Below are positions 26,091 through 35,301 of a stretch of 53,578 nucleotides of DNA, in pieces (positions within the stretch are counted from its first letter, which is position 1; every line of letters starts with the position of its first letter). Made by a program: the position numbers and the translations under genes. The notes beneath the pieces were generated by a model. It had not been told where the DNA came from and ran no database searches. It saw only the letters and a list, made by a program, of their open reading frames with translations. Location: contig NZ_DCLL01000024.1 of assembly GCF_002321025.1 (NCBI RefSeq), forward strand, positions 3,078-56,655. Reading direction: 5' to 3'. The DNA is from Acinetobacter lwoffii (lineage in GTDB: Bacteria; Pseudomonadota; Gammaproteobacteria; Pseudomonadales; Moraxellaceae).

Positions 26091-26873
26091 ATGCAAGATT
26101 TATTACAGATTGGTTCACACCAATTCCAGTCACGCCTTTTGGTAGGCACAGGCAAATACAAAGATTTAAATCAAACTCAGCAGGCTATTGAAACCAGTGG
26201 TGCAGAGATTGTCACTGTCGCTATTCGCCGTGTCAATATTGGCCAAGATCCTGACCAGCCGAATCTGCTATCAGTCATTCCTCCGGAAAAATATACCATT
26301 TTGCCGAATACTGCAGGTTGCTTCGATGCCAATAGTGCCGTCCGCACCTGTATGCTGGCGCGTGAGTTGCTCGATGGCCACAATCTGGTCAAACTTGAAG
26401 TTTTAGGTGATGAAAAAACGCTTTATCCAAACGTGACTGAAACATTGAAAGCCGCTCGCACCTTGATTGACGATGGCTTTGAGATCATGGTTTATACCTC
26501 GGATGATCCGATCGTGGCGCAAGAGCTGGAAAGCATGGGCTGTGTCGCGATTATGCCACTGGGTAGCCTGATTGGTTCTGGTCTGGGCATTCTGAATCCA
26601 CACACCCTGTCAATCATCAAGGAAAATGCCAAAGTCCCGGTTCTGGTCGATGCCGGTGTCGGTACAGCCAGTGATGCTGCGATTGCGATGGAACTGGGCT
26701 GTGACGGCATACTCATGAATACAGCGATTGCGGCAGCGCAAAATCCGGTCTTGATGGCATCTGCGATGAAAAAAGCCGTTGAAGCAGGCCGAGAAGCTTT
26801 TCTTGCAGGCCGTATGCCGCGCAAGCGTATGGCCAATGCCAGCTCGCCGGAAACCGGCTATTTCTTTAAATAA
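26091..26873 (+). CDS. thiG: Thiazole synthase ThiG
   Basis: A 260-residue TIM-barrel enzyme that forms the thiazole phosphate of thiamine from deoxyxylulose-5-phosphate, dehydroglycine or iminoglycine, and ThiS-thiocarboxylate. The Schiff-base lysine is in NLVKLEVLGD (K101), preceded by LPNTAGC. C-terminal phosphate-binding motifs VLVDAGVGTASDAA and DGILMNTAIA are also present. The open frame extends upstream into thiS (to 26028), but the ATG at 26091 gives the normal family start and does not overlap. Confidence 0.97.
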   Translation: MQDLLQIGSHQFQSRLLVGTGKYKDLNQTQQAIETSGAEIVTVAIRRVNIGQDPDQPNLLSVIPPEKYTILPNTAGCFDANSAVRTCMLARELLDGHNLVKLEVLGDEKTLYPNVTETLKAARTLIDDGFEIMVYTSDDPIVAQELESMGCVAIMPLGSLIGSGLGILNPHTLSIIKENAKVPVLVDAGVGTASDAAIAMELGCDGILMNTAIAAAQNPVLMASAMKKAVEAGREAFLAGRMPRKRMANASSPETGYFFK

Positions 26874-26885
26874 ATTTTCATCAAC

Positions 26886-26919
26886 AAAAATAAAGGACTC
26901 AATTGAGTCCTTTATTTTT
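26886..26919. terminator. Bidirectional intrinsic terminator
   Basis: A perfect palindrome in which AATAAAGGACTC pairs with GAGTCCTTTATT around AATT, flanked by A and T runs, between the convergent thiG and GST genes. Confidence 0.9.
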
Positions 26920-26927
26920 TCCAGTAA

Positions 26928-27539
26928 TTAAGGAATCAGACCTTCATCACGCATGGCAATCTGTACAGACTGACGTTCTGCCACCTTATTACGGATATGA
27001 ATAATATTTTTATATGGACTCAGATCATGCTCAATCTGGTTCGACCAGTTGGTCAAGACAAACAGATAAGCATCCGCAGGGCCAAAGTTATCATCCACCA
27101 GATAATCATTGTCCGATTCACCGATAGCTTTATCGATATAACTCAATAGACGATCAATCTCTGCATAGGCTTTTTTCTTTTCATCATCGGATAACTTGCC
27201 ACCGAAGAACACCGCATAGGCATCATGTAGTTCAGAGTTCAGATAACCTAACCATTCCAGCACTTTGGCACGTCCCATGCCCGATGGTGGAATTAGATCT
27301 TGTTTTGGATCGTGTTGAGCTAGAAAAGGTAAAATGGCTACATTTTCTGTCAGGATCAGACCAGGGTTAATTTCTAACGCTGGTACATAGCCTTTAGGAT
27401 TAACCTCGTAATAATCCGTACCTTTTTCTGTTTTATGTGTTTTTAAATCAACACGTTCCAAATCAAAATCGACATTAATTTCATTTAAAATAATATGAGC
27501 TGCCAGTGAGCATGCACCCGGCGAATAGTAAAGCTTCAT
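26928..27539 (-). CDS. Glutathione S-transferase, beta-class-like
   Basis: A 203-residue protein with an N-terminal thioredoxin-fold domain and a C-terminal helical domain. The N-terminus MKLYYSPGACSLAAHI holds Cys10, the active-site residue of bacterial beta-class GSTs. The GSH-binding features V-P-A-L and E-N in LTENVAIL are present, and GPADAYLF corresponds to the conserved N-capping motif of the C-terminal domain. It would conjugate or reduce electrophiles with glutathione in the cytoplasm. It lies between thiG and the SulP gene on the opposite strand. Confidence 0.9.
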   Translation of the reverse strand: MKLYYSPGACSLAAHIILNEINVDFDLERVDLKTHKTEKGTDYYEVNPKGYVPALEINPGLILTENVAILPFLAQHDPKQDLIPPSGMGRAKVLEWLGYLNSELHDAYAVFFGGKLSDDEKKKAYAEIDRLLSYIDKAIGESDNDYLVDDNFGPADAYLFVLTNWSNQIEHDLSPYKNIIHIRNKVAERQSVQIAMRDEGLIP

Positions 27540-27625
27540 TTCTGATCCTTGTTATACACTTCTCAATGTTTTAAATCGCTTCTGACAAACTTTCAAGTGA
27601 TCAAACCTGTAAATTGCAAAAAAGC

Positions 27626-27650
27626 GTAACTGTCATTTCAGGGCAGTTAC
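27626..27650. repeat. Inverted repeat in the GST-SulP intergenic region
   Basis: GTAACTG and CAGTTAC form a perfect 7-base inverted repeat around an 11-base loop, in the divergent intergenic region between the GST and SulP genes. It could be an operator or an RNA hairpin. Confidence 0.3.
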
Positions 27651-27756
27651 TCATTCAATATTCAGGATATTCCGGGCTTTTGCAAGTCAATCTTGTGTAG
27701 ATTTTTATCTCTATCTGTTTAACATACACAGGTTTTCCAAATTTAGATGATATTTC

Positions 27757-29202
27757 GTGATTAGCCTGAAAAAAGAAGAATGGTTTTCCAATATCCGGAC
27801 AGATGTACTGGCAGGTCTGGTGGTGGGACTTGCCCTGATTCCTGAATCAATCGCCTTCTCTGCCATTGCCGGTGTTGATCCGCAAGTCGGTTTGTATGCC
27901 TCTTTCTGTATTGCGGTATCCATTGCCTTTTTTGGTGGTCGTCCTGCCATGATCTCCGCAGCTACAGGTGCTATGGCGCTTTTGATGATTACCTTGGTAA
28001 AAGAACATGGTCTGCAATATCTGTTGGCTGCCACAATTCTGACCGGTATCATTCAGGTCATTGCCGGTTATTTTAAAGTCGCTAAATTAATGCGCTTTGT
28101 ATCTCAGGCTGTGGTCTATGGATTTTTAAATGCCTTGGCGATCCTGATATTTGTGGCACAAATCCCGGAAATTAACCGGATGGATAGCACCGGTTATCTG
28201 TTTATTGCGATTGGTCTGGCACTTATTTATCTGTTTCCGTATATCCCTAAAATCGGTAAAGCCATTCCCTCACCTTTGATCTGTATTATCGTTTTAAGCG
28301 GGCTGGCGCTGTTGTTGGGTGCAGATATGCGTACCGTGAGCGATCTGGGACAATTCCCGGATACTTTGCCGGTATTCCTGATTCCAGAAATTCCACTCAA
28401 TCTGGAAACCTTGCAAATTATCCTGCCTTATTCCTTTACCTTGGCGACTGTCGGTTTGCTGGAAAGCATGATGACCACTACGGTCATTGATGAAGTGACT
28501 GGAACTGAAGGTGACCGGCATCAGGAATGTCGTGGTCAGGGTATGGCCAATATTGTCAGCGGCTTTATGGGCGGGATGGCCGGTTGTGCCATGATCGGCC
28601 AGTCAATTATCAATGTGTCTTCAGGGGCGCGTACCCGTTTATCCACTCTGGTGGCTGGGGTATTTCTGCTCTGTCTCGTGGTTTTTTTGAAAGACTGGCT
28701 GGCTTATATCCCAATGGCAGCGCTGGTTGCCATCATGATTATGGTGGCATTTACTACCTTTCAATGGGGAGCGATCAAACAATTTAGCAAGCATCCACTG
28801 GAATTTAATACCGTGATGATTGCCGTGATTATTGTCGTGCTTGCCACTCATAATCTAGCACTTGGTGTATTTGTGGGCGTATTGCTCTCTGCCCTGTTTT
28901 TTATTAATAAAGTGGAAAGAACCGTACATGTCTATACGTATTTAAATGCAGCCAATTCACGTAGCTATGTTATTTCCGGACAGATTTTCTTTAGCAGTAC
29001 AGAAAAATTCTATCAGTTCTTTGATTTTAAAGAGAAGCTTGAGCATGTCGAACTGGATCTAACCCACGCGCATATCTGGGACGTGACTTCGGTAAATATG
29101 CTGAATAACGTGATTCAGAAGTTTAAAGCCCAAGGTATAGATGTAAGGATAATCGGTTTAAATGAAGCCAGCAGTACACTGATTGACCGTTTTAGTAGCT
29201 GA
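27757..29202 (+). CDS. SulP family anion transporter with STAS domain
   Basis: A 481-residue inner-membrane transporter of the SLC26/SulP family. The first transmembrane block carries the family pattern LAGLVVGLALIPESIAFSAI, followed by about ten more hydrophobic helices. A cytoplasmic STAS domain occupies roughly the last 100 residues (HVELDLTHAHIWDVTSVNML). SulP proteins carry sulfate, bicarbonate, chloride or dicarboxylates; the substrate here is not clear. The in-frame start is GTG at 27757, because TGA at 27748-27750 closes the frame just upstream. There is no strong ribosome-binding site, so expression may be low or the start uncertain. Confidence 0.88.
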   Translation: MISLKKEEWFSNIRTDVLAGLVVGLALIPESIAFSAIAGVDPQVGLYASFCIAVSIAFFGGRPAMISAATGAMALLMITLVKEHGLQYLLAATILTGIIQVIAGYFKVAKLMRFVSQAVVYGFLNALAILIFVAQIPEINRMDSTGYLFIAIGLALIYLFPYIPKIGKAIPSPLICIIVLSGLALLLGADMRTVSDLGQFPDTLPVFLIPEIPLNLETLQIILPYSFTLATVGLLESMMTTTVIDEVTGTEGDRHQECRGQGMANIVSGFMGGMAGCAMIGQSIINVSSGARTRLSTLVAGVFLLCLVVFLKDWLAYIPMAALVAIMIMVAFTTFQWGAIKQFSKHPLEFNTVMIAVIIVVLATHNLALGVFVGVLLSALFFINKVERTVHVYTYLNAANSRSYVISGQIFFSSTEKFYQFFDFKEKLEHVELDLTHAHIWDVTSVNMLNNVIQKFKAQGIDVRIIGLNEASSTLIDRFSS

Positions 29203-29214
29203 TGAACGGTGATT

Positions 29215-29244
29215 AATAAAAGAGCTTCAATTGGCTCTTTTATT
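29215..29244 (+). terminator. Intrinsic terminator after the SulP gene
   Basis: AATAAAAGAGC and GCTCTTTTATT pair around an 8-base loop. Confidence 0.85.
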
Positions 29245-29353
29245 TTATCTGGAAGATCTTGCCGATTTTTATGGAGAAATACCGAGAAAAGTTTGACTTG
29301 CTCGGCTCAGGACTTAAAATACCGCATTCTGAATTTTTAGATTTGCCAAAGTT

Positions 29354-30070
29354 ATGTCGAACGATCAATTAGACCAGCAAGTCGTGGAGCTGGAAAACTT
29401 AAGCGAGCACCGTGAAATCGTGACGTTTATGCGCCGCTCAATGCCGCTAAACACCTCTCAACGTACTGCGCTTGAACAATATGGTCACTTAATTTTGGAA
29501 TATCCAGTCGGTGATTTGCGTGAGCACTTTGAACATCCTGAACGTCCTTTGACTGTAGAAATCGGTTTTGGTATGGGCCGTTCACTGGTATTGATGGCCA
29601 AAGCTAATCCTGAACGTAACTTTGTCGGGATTGAAGTGCATGTACCGGGTATTGCCCAGTGCGTGTATGAAGCAGGTGTTGAAGGCCTAACGAACTTACG
29701 TGTGCTGGATGCCGATGCTATTCAAGTGCTGCGTGAAATGCCAGACAATAGTATCAATACTGTGCAATTGTACTTCCCTGATCCATGGCAGAAAAAACGT
29801 CACTTTAAACGCCGCTTTGTTTCACATGACCGTATGCCACTGGTTGAGCAAAAGCTGGAGCTTGGCGGTACTTTCCATGCGGCAACGGACTGGGAACCAT
29901 ATGCAGAATGGATGCTTGAAGTCTTAGAAGAACGTCCACGACTGGAAAATCTGGCGGGTAAAGGCAACAGCTACCCTCGTCCGGAATGGCGTCCACAAAC
30001 CAAGTTTGAACGTCGCGGCATTGAAGCAGGTCACAAGATTAATGATTTTATCTTCAAGAAGATTTCTTAA
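29354..30070 (+). CDS. trmB: tRNA (guanine-N7)-methyltransferase TrmB
   Basis: A 238-residue class I SAM methyltransferase that makes m7G46 in the tRNA variable loop. Family motifs are EIGFGMGRSLVLMA (SAM-binding motif I), NFVGIEVHVPG, and the catalytic PDPWQKKRHFKRRFV block. The end TKFERRGIEAGHKINDFIFKK matches the family C-terminus. It starts at the ATG 29354 and is followed by a terminator. In pseudomonads thiS, thiG and trmB are neighbours; here the GST and SulP genes lie between. Confidence 0.96.
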   Translation: MSNDQLDQQVVELENLSEHREIVTFMRRSMPLNTSQRTALEQYGHLILEYPVGDLREHFEHPERPLTVEIGFGMGRSLVLMAKANPERNFVGIEVHVPGIAQCVYEAGVEGLTNLRVLDADAIQVLREMPDNSINTVQLYFPDPWQKKRHFKRRFVSHDRMPLVEQKLELGGTFHAATDWEPYAEWMLEVLEERPRLENLAGKGNSYPRPEWRPQTKFERRGIEAGHKINDFIFKKIS

Positions 30071-30080
30071 TCTAAGATTT

Positions 30081-30109
30081 AAAAAGCGCTGATTATTCAG
30101 CGCTTTTTT
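30081..30109 (+). terminator. Intrinsic terminator after trmB
   Basis: AAAAAGCGCTGA and TCAGCGCTTTTTT pair around TTAT. Confidence 0.88.
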
Positions 30110-30161
30110 ATGGGAAAAATTTGCCTTTGAACCCTGTTCCGTAGATATATCATCAGCTTCT

Positions 30162-30938
30162 TCATTTCTGATGACGCGTAAGAATCTGCTGGCTCAACAA
30201 CTGATAGACATTTTGTAAATCTTCCCGCTGCATATTGGCTAACATCTGCTGATGCATCTTTAAAATATTCTGATCACCACGCATCGCTGGACCGGTCTGC
30301 ATTTGTTTAGGATCATTCTGAGTGGCTTTATTGGCGGTTTCCAGTATCAAGGGATACAGCAAACTGAAATCGACCTGTTGTGCATCCACTACCTGCTTGG
30401 CCATGTCATAACAATAATTGGCAAAATTACAGGCAAATACCGCTGCAAGATGCAAACTGAGACGTTGACTAGAACTATAAGTATAAACGCGATTGCTTAG
30501 GCTATTTGCCAGTTCTAATAACAGAATTTGGTCCTGCTCATTCATCGCCTCAATAAACAGTGGCGTCTGCTGCCAATCAATCTGGCGTTCCAGACTAAAG
30601 GTCTGTAAAGGATAAAATACGCCTGCACGCGCATGCACATTTTTCAGTAAATCGAGATGGGTACTGCCAGAGGTATGTACGATCAGATTCTGCTGCAGAT
30701 ATGGATGAATCTGTTCAATGACGCTGGCAATCGACTGATCACTGACCGCGATAATGACCAGATCCACCTCATGATCCAGCTGTTCAGGCTCAGCGATTGC
30801 CTGAGCTTTAAATTGCTCAGCCAGTTGCTGTGCTTTTTCTAGGGTTCGACTGTAGATCTGTACGATCTCATGTTGTGCTGACAATACAAGGGCAAGATGA
30901 TATGCCACTCGCCCTGCCCCAATCATGCTGATCCGCAT
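30162..30938 (-). CDS. Rossmann-like / DUF2520 dehydrogenase-family protein
   Basis: A 258-residue protein. The N-terminal NAD(P)-binding fold starts at MRISMIGAGRVAYHLAL. The C-terminal helical DUF2520 domain includes AAVFACNFANYCYDMAKQ and TGPAMRGD, where the TGPxxRGD motif is characteristic. The family resembles F420/NADP oxidoreductases or ketopantoate reductases, but the substrate is unknown. The frame extends to a TTG at 30995; the ATG at 30938 has an AGGAAG ribosome-binding site and is preferred. No catalytic assignment should be made from sequence alone. Confidence 0.88.
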   Translation of the reverse strand: MRISMIGAGRVAYHLALVLSAQHEIVQIYSRTLEKAQQLAEQFKAQAIAEPEQLDHEVDLVIIAVSDQSIASVIEQIHPYLQQNLIVHTSGSTHLDLLKNVHARAGVFYPLQTFSLERQIDWQQTPLFIEAMNEQDQILLLELANSLSNRVYTYSSSQRLSLHLAAVFACNFANYCYDMAKQVVDAQQVDFSLLYPLILETANKATQNDPKQMQTGPAMRGDQNILKMHQQMLANMQREDLQNVYQLLSQQILTRHQK

Positions 30939-31020
30939 CTGCTGTTCTTCCTGATAAATTACGCACAGCATGCCAATAAATAAAGATTGAGGCAATTGGC
31001 CTTGATGTTTCGAATAGACT

Positions 31021-31818
31021 TTAAAACTTTCGCAGGGTCAGAATCTGTTCACTTCGACCAAAAGGTCCATGAACATCATGCAGAATCCCGCTGGTCAAAC
31101 CGATACCATCTTCACCATATTGCTGCACCACTTCCAGTCCCAGCCATTTACCCTGTGGCAGACGGTGCATATGAATCTGCAGGTCCAGATTCGGAAATCC
31201 CCAACCGGAATTTGGGTCCTGACGTGGCACGATGCCATTGGCCGTATCGACCATACCGAGCAAACGGCTAAAGTCTGTAGCCGGTTGGCCTTCTACCATG
31301 TCCAGCGAATTTCTGAGCCAGACAATCCCCTTGCCTGCACGATGGTCGGCATGTGCCCGAGTTTCAATACTCTGGATATAACCGCCTGGCCAGCAGCGCA
31401 TACCCTCCCAAACTGGTAAATATTCTGGACTTTCAATCGGAAAGTCTTCCACTCCGGCAATGGCCTTGGTATCTGAAGTCACCATTCTCCACGCGCGTGC
31501 CACGATACAGGTTTTGCCATTGGCACACATTTCGGCTTCAATCAGTTCAATGGTTTTACCCGGACGGATCATGCGCGTAGTAATTGAAAATTCACCAAAG
31601 GCAATTAGGCCAAAAATATCTAGCCCGACCCGACCAATACGCATGTCAGCACGTGGCTGAAACTGTTCCAGTTCGACACACAGAATACCGGTGGCTGGCG
31701 CCATATGCTGCTCATGCGGATTCCATGCACCTTGCGCATGAATATTAGAACTATAATAAGCGGTGGTACTACCATCTGCATGCTGTTCGCGCTGAATAAA
31801 ACTGTAATATGCCGACAT
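31021..31818 (-). CDS. Acyl-CoA thioesterase-like protein (double hot-dog)
   Basis: A 265-residue protein that looks like the TesB-like/DUF4442-type thioesterase families with two tandem hot-dog folds. Segments such as YSSNIHAQGAWNPHEQHMAPATG near the N-terminus and PNLDLQIHMHRLPQGKWLGLE in the C-terminal half fit this. Such proteins hydrolyse acyl-CoA esters in the cytoplasm. The frame extends to a GTG at 31845, but the ATG at 31818 follows a GGGAAG ribosome-binding site. It is on the same strand as the methyltransferase upstream and the DUF2520 gene downstream. The family call is good, the substrate unknown. Confidence 0.75.
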   Translation of the reverse strand: MSAYYSFIQREQHADGSTTAYYSSNIHAQGAWNPHEQHMAPATGILCVELEQFQPRADMRIGRVGLDIFGLIAFGEFSITTRMIRPGKTIELIEAEMCANGKTCIVARAWRMVTSDTKAIAGVEDFPIESPEYLPVWEGMRCWPGGYIQSIETRAHADHRAGKGIVWLRNSLDMVEGQPATDFSRLLGMVDTANGIVPRQDPNSGWGFPNLDLQIHMHRLPQGKWLGLEVVQQYGEDGIGLTSGILHDVHGPFGRSEQILTLRKF

Positions 31819-31880
31819 TGTTTTAATACTTCCCTGAATATTCACTTAAACTTTAGAGTTTACAAAAAGTTCTTTAATCT

Positions 31881-32549
31881 TTATTTTCTGAGCAAAAAGC
31901 CATGATAATTCATGATTTGACAATAAATCTTGCACTGTTTAAATCCGACTTTGGTTAAAAGCGCTTTAAAATTTTGTGCAGATAACAAGTGAAAATCCTG
32001 CTCCAAACGTTCAATCATCTTGGTGCTTTGCGTTACGCTCAATCCGGTCTGTTGCGCTAGTTTCTGCATAATTTTGATGTCTTGTTGATCTTCTAGTTGC
32101 ATCAAGTCATAGGTCAATGCAAGACCAGTGGTTTTAAGACACTGATGGATAGCCTGAAAAAATCCGTCTTTTTCCAAATTTGGAATGAAATGTGCTACCA
32201 GAATGGCCAACGCGGCATCGAACGTATCCGGGTGATGCAACTCCTGAATGGTGCTTTCTATGAATTTCACCCTTTGTTGATCTATAGAGTTCAGATTTTT
32301 TCTGGCCTGTTCCAGCATAGCGAATGATGGATCAATTGCGGTAAAAGTCCAGTCTGGATAGCGCTGCAATAAATAAGACAGTTCATAACCTGTCCCGCAG
32401 CCCACTATCAATATATGAGCGGTTTCCTGGAGTTCAGTGCTGAGAATTGCTTCAATCTGCTGATGCACCAGTTCATAACCGGGAATCAGTTTACGGATAT
32501 GATCGTCATAACTGGCGACCACGACTTCACTGTGAAAGTTTTTTGCCAT
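31881..32549 (-). CDS. Class I SAM-dependent methyltransferase
   Basis: A 222-residue Rossmann-type methyltransferase. SAM-binding motif I is ILIVGCGTGYELSYLLQ, motif II is WTFTAIDPSFAMLEQA, and FDAALAILVAHFI is a later strand. No target-specific domain is visible, and I cannot say what it methylates. The gene lies 62 bases upstream of the thioesterase-like gene, on the same strand. Directly upstream is the intergenic region with the three-stem palindromic element. Confidence 0.85.
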   Translation of the reverse strand: MAKNFHSEVVVASYDDHIRKLIPGYELVHQQIEAILSTELQETAHILIVGCGTGYELSYLLQRYPDWTFTAIDPSFAMLEQARKNLNSIDQQRVKFIESTIQELHHPDTFDAALAILVAHFIPNLEKDGFFQAIHQCLKTTGLALTYDLMQLEDQQDIKIMQKLAQQTGLSVTQSTKMIERLEQDFHLLSAQNFKALLTKVGFKQCKIYCQIMNYHGFLLRK

Positions 32550-32858
32550 ATTTTTACTCTAAATCTATGCACGAATCTAAAACTCAGGCGGGTATTTAGA
32601 TAGATTGAATATTTAAATCTTGTAGCTTGATCTTATTTACTGTTTTCTTGAAATTTGATCATAGACCCGGCGACATGGATGTCGCCATTTTGCTGAGGGA
32701 CATGGAAGTCCCTTCAGCAAAATAAAGGGATTTTGCTTACTTTTGGCCCATCAAAAGTAAGAAAAGCCTAAACATTGATATCGAAACCGTTATACAAATG
32801 GAGGCAATGCATGCATTAAATACTGCTTTGCCCCATTTAAGAATCGCATCAATACAAT
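32550..32858. other. Intergenic region holding a palindromic element
   Basis: A 309-base gap between the methyltransferase and the acyl-CoA synthetase genes. It holds the three-stem repeat at 32669-32761 and no convincing open frame. The rest is AT-rich without identifiable signals. Confidence 0.6.
32669..32761. repeat. Composite palindromic element with three consecutive stems
   Basis: Three inverted repeats follow one another in 93 bases. Stem 1 (32669-32686) is GGCGACAT/ATGTCGCC around GG. Stem 2 (32687-32723) is ATTTTGCTGA/TCAGCAAAAT enclosing an inner stem GGGAC/GTCCC. Stem 3 (32736-32761) is CTTACTTTTG/CAAAAGTAAG around GCCCAT. The modular layout and GC-rich first stem stand out against AT-rich surroundings. 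It resembles an interspersed palindromic (REP-like) repeat, and I think similar sequences occur elsewhere in Acinetobacter, but this is from memory. Confidence 0.65.
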
Positions 32859-34547
32859 TTAAGCAATCTCTTTCAAGTTCAGCTCTTCACGCATAAATTC
32901 ACGCAATTTGAACTTCTGCGCCTTACCGGAAGCCGTCATTGGAAATTCCTGGAAGAAACGCACATAACGTGGCACTTTATTGTGAGAAATATGCTCCTTA
33001 CAATACTGACGGATAGTTTCCTCAGTACACGGATCATTTTCATGCAGGATGATGCAAGCACAAAGTTCCTCACCATATTTATGGTCTGGCACACCGATTA
33101 CCTGTACATCTGAAACGGCAGGATGGGTATAAAGGAAATCTTCGATTTCTTTCGGGAACAGGTTTTCTCCGCCACGAATGACGACATCCTTGATTCGACC
33201 CTTGATTTTCACAAAGCCTTCATCATCCATTTCAGCGATATCACCGGTATGCATCCAGCGTGCAGCATCAATCACTTCCTGAGTTTTGTCCTGGTCTTCC
33301 CAGTAACCGAGCATGACGGAATAACCGCGTACACATAGCTCGCCCAATTGACCGCGTGGCACCACCTTGCCATTTTCATCGACAATTTTAACTTCCAGAT
33401 GCGGATGTACCCGGCCAACCGTACTAACACGTCGCTCGACACTGTCTGCCGTTGAGCTTTGTGCACTCACTGGCGCAGTTTCGGTCATGCCATAACAAAT
33501 CGTGATTTCAGACATATGCATGCGTTCAATCACGCGCTGCATAATTTCCTGCGGACATGGACTACCCGCCATAATCCCGGTACGCAGACTGGACAGGTCA
33601 AATTCGTCAAACTGTTCATGCTCAAGAATGGCGATAAACATGGTTGGCACACCATAAGCCGCAGTACATTTTTCCTGCTGAATGGCTTTCAAGGTTTCCA
33701 GCGGATTAAATACAGCTGATGGATAGATCATGGCAGAACCATGCGTAATACAGGCCAGATTACCCATCACCATACCAAAGCAGTGAAATAAAGGAACTGA
33801 AATACAGACGCGGTCTTCTGGACCTAAATGAATCGCTTCACCGACAAAGTACCCGTTATTTAAAATATTATTATGGGTCAGCATGGTGCCTTTCGGATTG
33901 CCCGTAGTGCCCGAAGTAAACTGGATATTAATCGTTTCATCGAACTGCAATTCACTGGAGATCTGTTGCAGTTGTTCCAGCTCTTGGGCGCTTGGCGAGC
34001 TTAGTAAATCCTGAAAACGGTGGATACCGGTATGCTGCTGATCATCAATTTTAATCACATGCTTTAAATGCGGCAAGCGCTCTGCATTGAGGAATTTACT
34101 TTCAGTCTGCATCAGCTCAGGTGCAATTTTAGTCAGAATTTCCTGATAGTCCGTCGTCTTAAACTGCGCTGCAATCACCAGTCCCTTACAGGAGACCTTG
34201 TTTAGCACATATTCAAGCTCATTGCTTTTATAGGCCGGATTCAGGTTCACCAGAATAATGCCTGCCTTGAAGGCCGCAAACTGGGTAATGGTCCATTCTA
34301 CACAGTTCGGCGACCAGATTGCCAGACGGTCACCTTTTTGCATACCCAGTTTCAGCAGCTGACAGGCAAAGGCATTGACCTGATCCTGTAGCTGCCGGTA
34401 ACTGAGGCGTATGTTCTGATGCAAACTCACTACCGCATCACGTTCTGCATACTGCTCGCAAGCCTGATCAAATTTTACACCAATCGTCATGCCCAATAAA
34501 GGCTGGCTGCTGGTTCCATAGGCATAGCTTAACCGTACTTGTGTCAT
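32859..34547 (-). CDS. Acyl-CoA synthetase (AMP-binding)
   Basis: A 562-residue adenylate-forming ligase that activates a carboxylic acid to its CoA thioester with ATP. The P-loop-like motif FTSGTTGNPKGTMLTHNN, the motif YGMTETAP, the hinge GRIKDVVIRGGENLFPKEIE, and the C-terminal catalytic Lys region TASGKAQKFKLRE are all intact. It matches medium/long-chain acyl-CoA synthetases, including members found next to leucine/isovalerate genes in pseudomonads. With the TetR regulator it faces away from the leucine-degradation operon. A role in activating isovalerate or other branched acids is likely but inferred. Confidence 0.9.
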   Translation of the reverse strand: MTQVRLSYAYGTSSQPLLGMTIGVKFDQACEQYAERDAVVSLHQNIRLSYRQLQDQVNAFACQLLKLGMQKGDRLAIWSPNCVEWTITQFAAFKAGIILVNLNPAYKSNELEYVLNKVSCKGLVIAAQFKTTDYQEILTKIAPELMQTESKFLNAERLPHLKHVIKIDDQQHTGIHRFQDLLSSPSAQELEQLQQISSELQFDETINIQFTSGTTGNPKGTMLTHNNILNNGYFVGEAIHLGPEDRVCISVPLFHCFGMVMGNLACITHGSAMIYPSAVFNPLETLKAIQQEKCTAAYGVPTMFIAILEHEQFDEFDLSSLRTGIMAGSPCPQEIMQRVIERMHMSEITICYGMTETAPVSAQSSTADSVERRVSTVGRVHPHLEVKIVDENGKVVPRGQLGELCVRGYSVMLGYWEDQDKTQEVIDAARWMHTGDIAEMDDEGFVKIKGRIKDVVIRGGENLFPKEIEDFLYTHPAVSDVQVIGVPDHKYGEELCACIILHENDPCTEETIRQYCKEHISHNKVPRYVRFFQEFPMTASGKAQKFKLREFMREELNLKEIA

Positions 34548-34645
34548 TGAATCGATCTCCTTGATTCTTTGTAATTCTGATTTTCAACTTTACTAATTGT
34601 TTTATGACCACGACGACCTTGTCTGTGTACCGGTTTTTTGTGTGT

Positions 34646-35281
34646 TTATGCTTGTAAATTTTCCTCCTGCCCACGTACTGCGTTGACACAAAAATCGGCA
34701 ATCTGTTTGACAAAGTGATCCTTATACTTCTGATCAAACATGACATTTCGGGACGGATTTAAAGGTTCAATCACGACAAAGGTCATGGCACCAACCACAC
34801 CTAATGCTGCCGTATTCAAATCTTCAAATTCGAATTCTCCATTGACCTTTCCTTCGGCCAGAATTTCCTTAATGCTCTGCTTAAGCAGCTGCTTACTGCG
34901 AAAACGCTCATGTTCCATTTCCGGATCAACCGGTTCGAACATCAGTGAATACGCCAATTGGGGGCTATTCATGGCACGCTTGACAAAAGTTGTAACAGAT
35001 TTTTGCAATTTCAGTTTTGGCGATAAATCTGACTCGGCAATATGGTTCAGAATTCCGACTTCATGCTGAATCGCGGCCGACAAAACCTCAATTAAAATCT
35101 GGCTTTTGCTTTCGAAATATCGATAGACCAGCCCTGTAGAAACGCCTGCGCGTTCTGCAATCGCCTGAATCGATGCCTCCTTCAAGCCCCCTTGAATAAT
35201 CAGTTCACGAGCAGATTCCAAAATCGACAGGCGATTTTGTTCCATTCGTTCCTGCATCAATGATGATCTTTTATAACTCAT
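34646..35281 (-). CDS. TetR family transcriptional regulator (likely of the leucine-catabolism genes)
   Basis: A 211-residue regulator. The N-terminal helix-turn-helix (GGLKEASIQAIAERAGVSTG, then LVYRYFESKSQILIEVL) is a typical TetR DNA-binding domain; the rest is a helical ligand-binding domain. The frame can begin at an ATG at 35320, which would run into the palindromes described below, or at the ATG at 35281; the latter gives a normal N-terminus. It lies directly between the acyl-CoA synthetase and the divergent operon. By position it probably controls both. In pseudomonads this pathway is instead controlled by a MerR-type LiuR; a TetR-type regulator called LiuQ has been proposed in some other proteobacteria (recalled). 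Confidence 0.85.
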   Translation of the reverse strand: MSYKRSSLMQERMEQNRLSILESARELIIQGGLKEASIQAIAERAGVSTGLVYRYFESKSQILIEVLSAAIQHEVGILNHIAESDLSPKLKLQKSVTTFVKRAMNSPQLAYSLMFEPVDPEMEHERFRSKQLLKQSIKEILAEGKVNGEFEFEDLNTAALGVVGAMTFVVIEPLNPSRNVMFDQKYKDHFVKQIADFCVNAVRGQEENLQA

Positions 35282-35301
35282 AAAATTAATCTCAACAAGA
35301 T

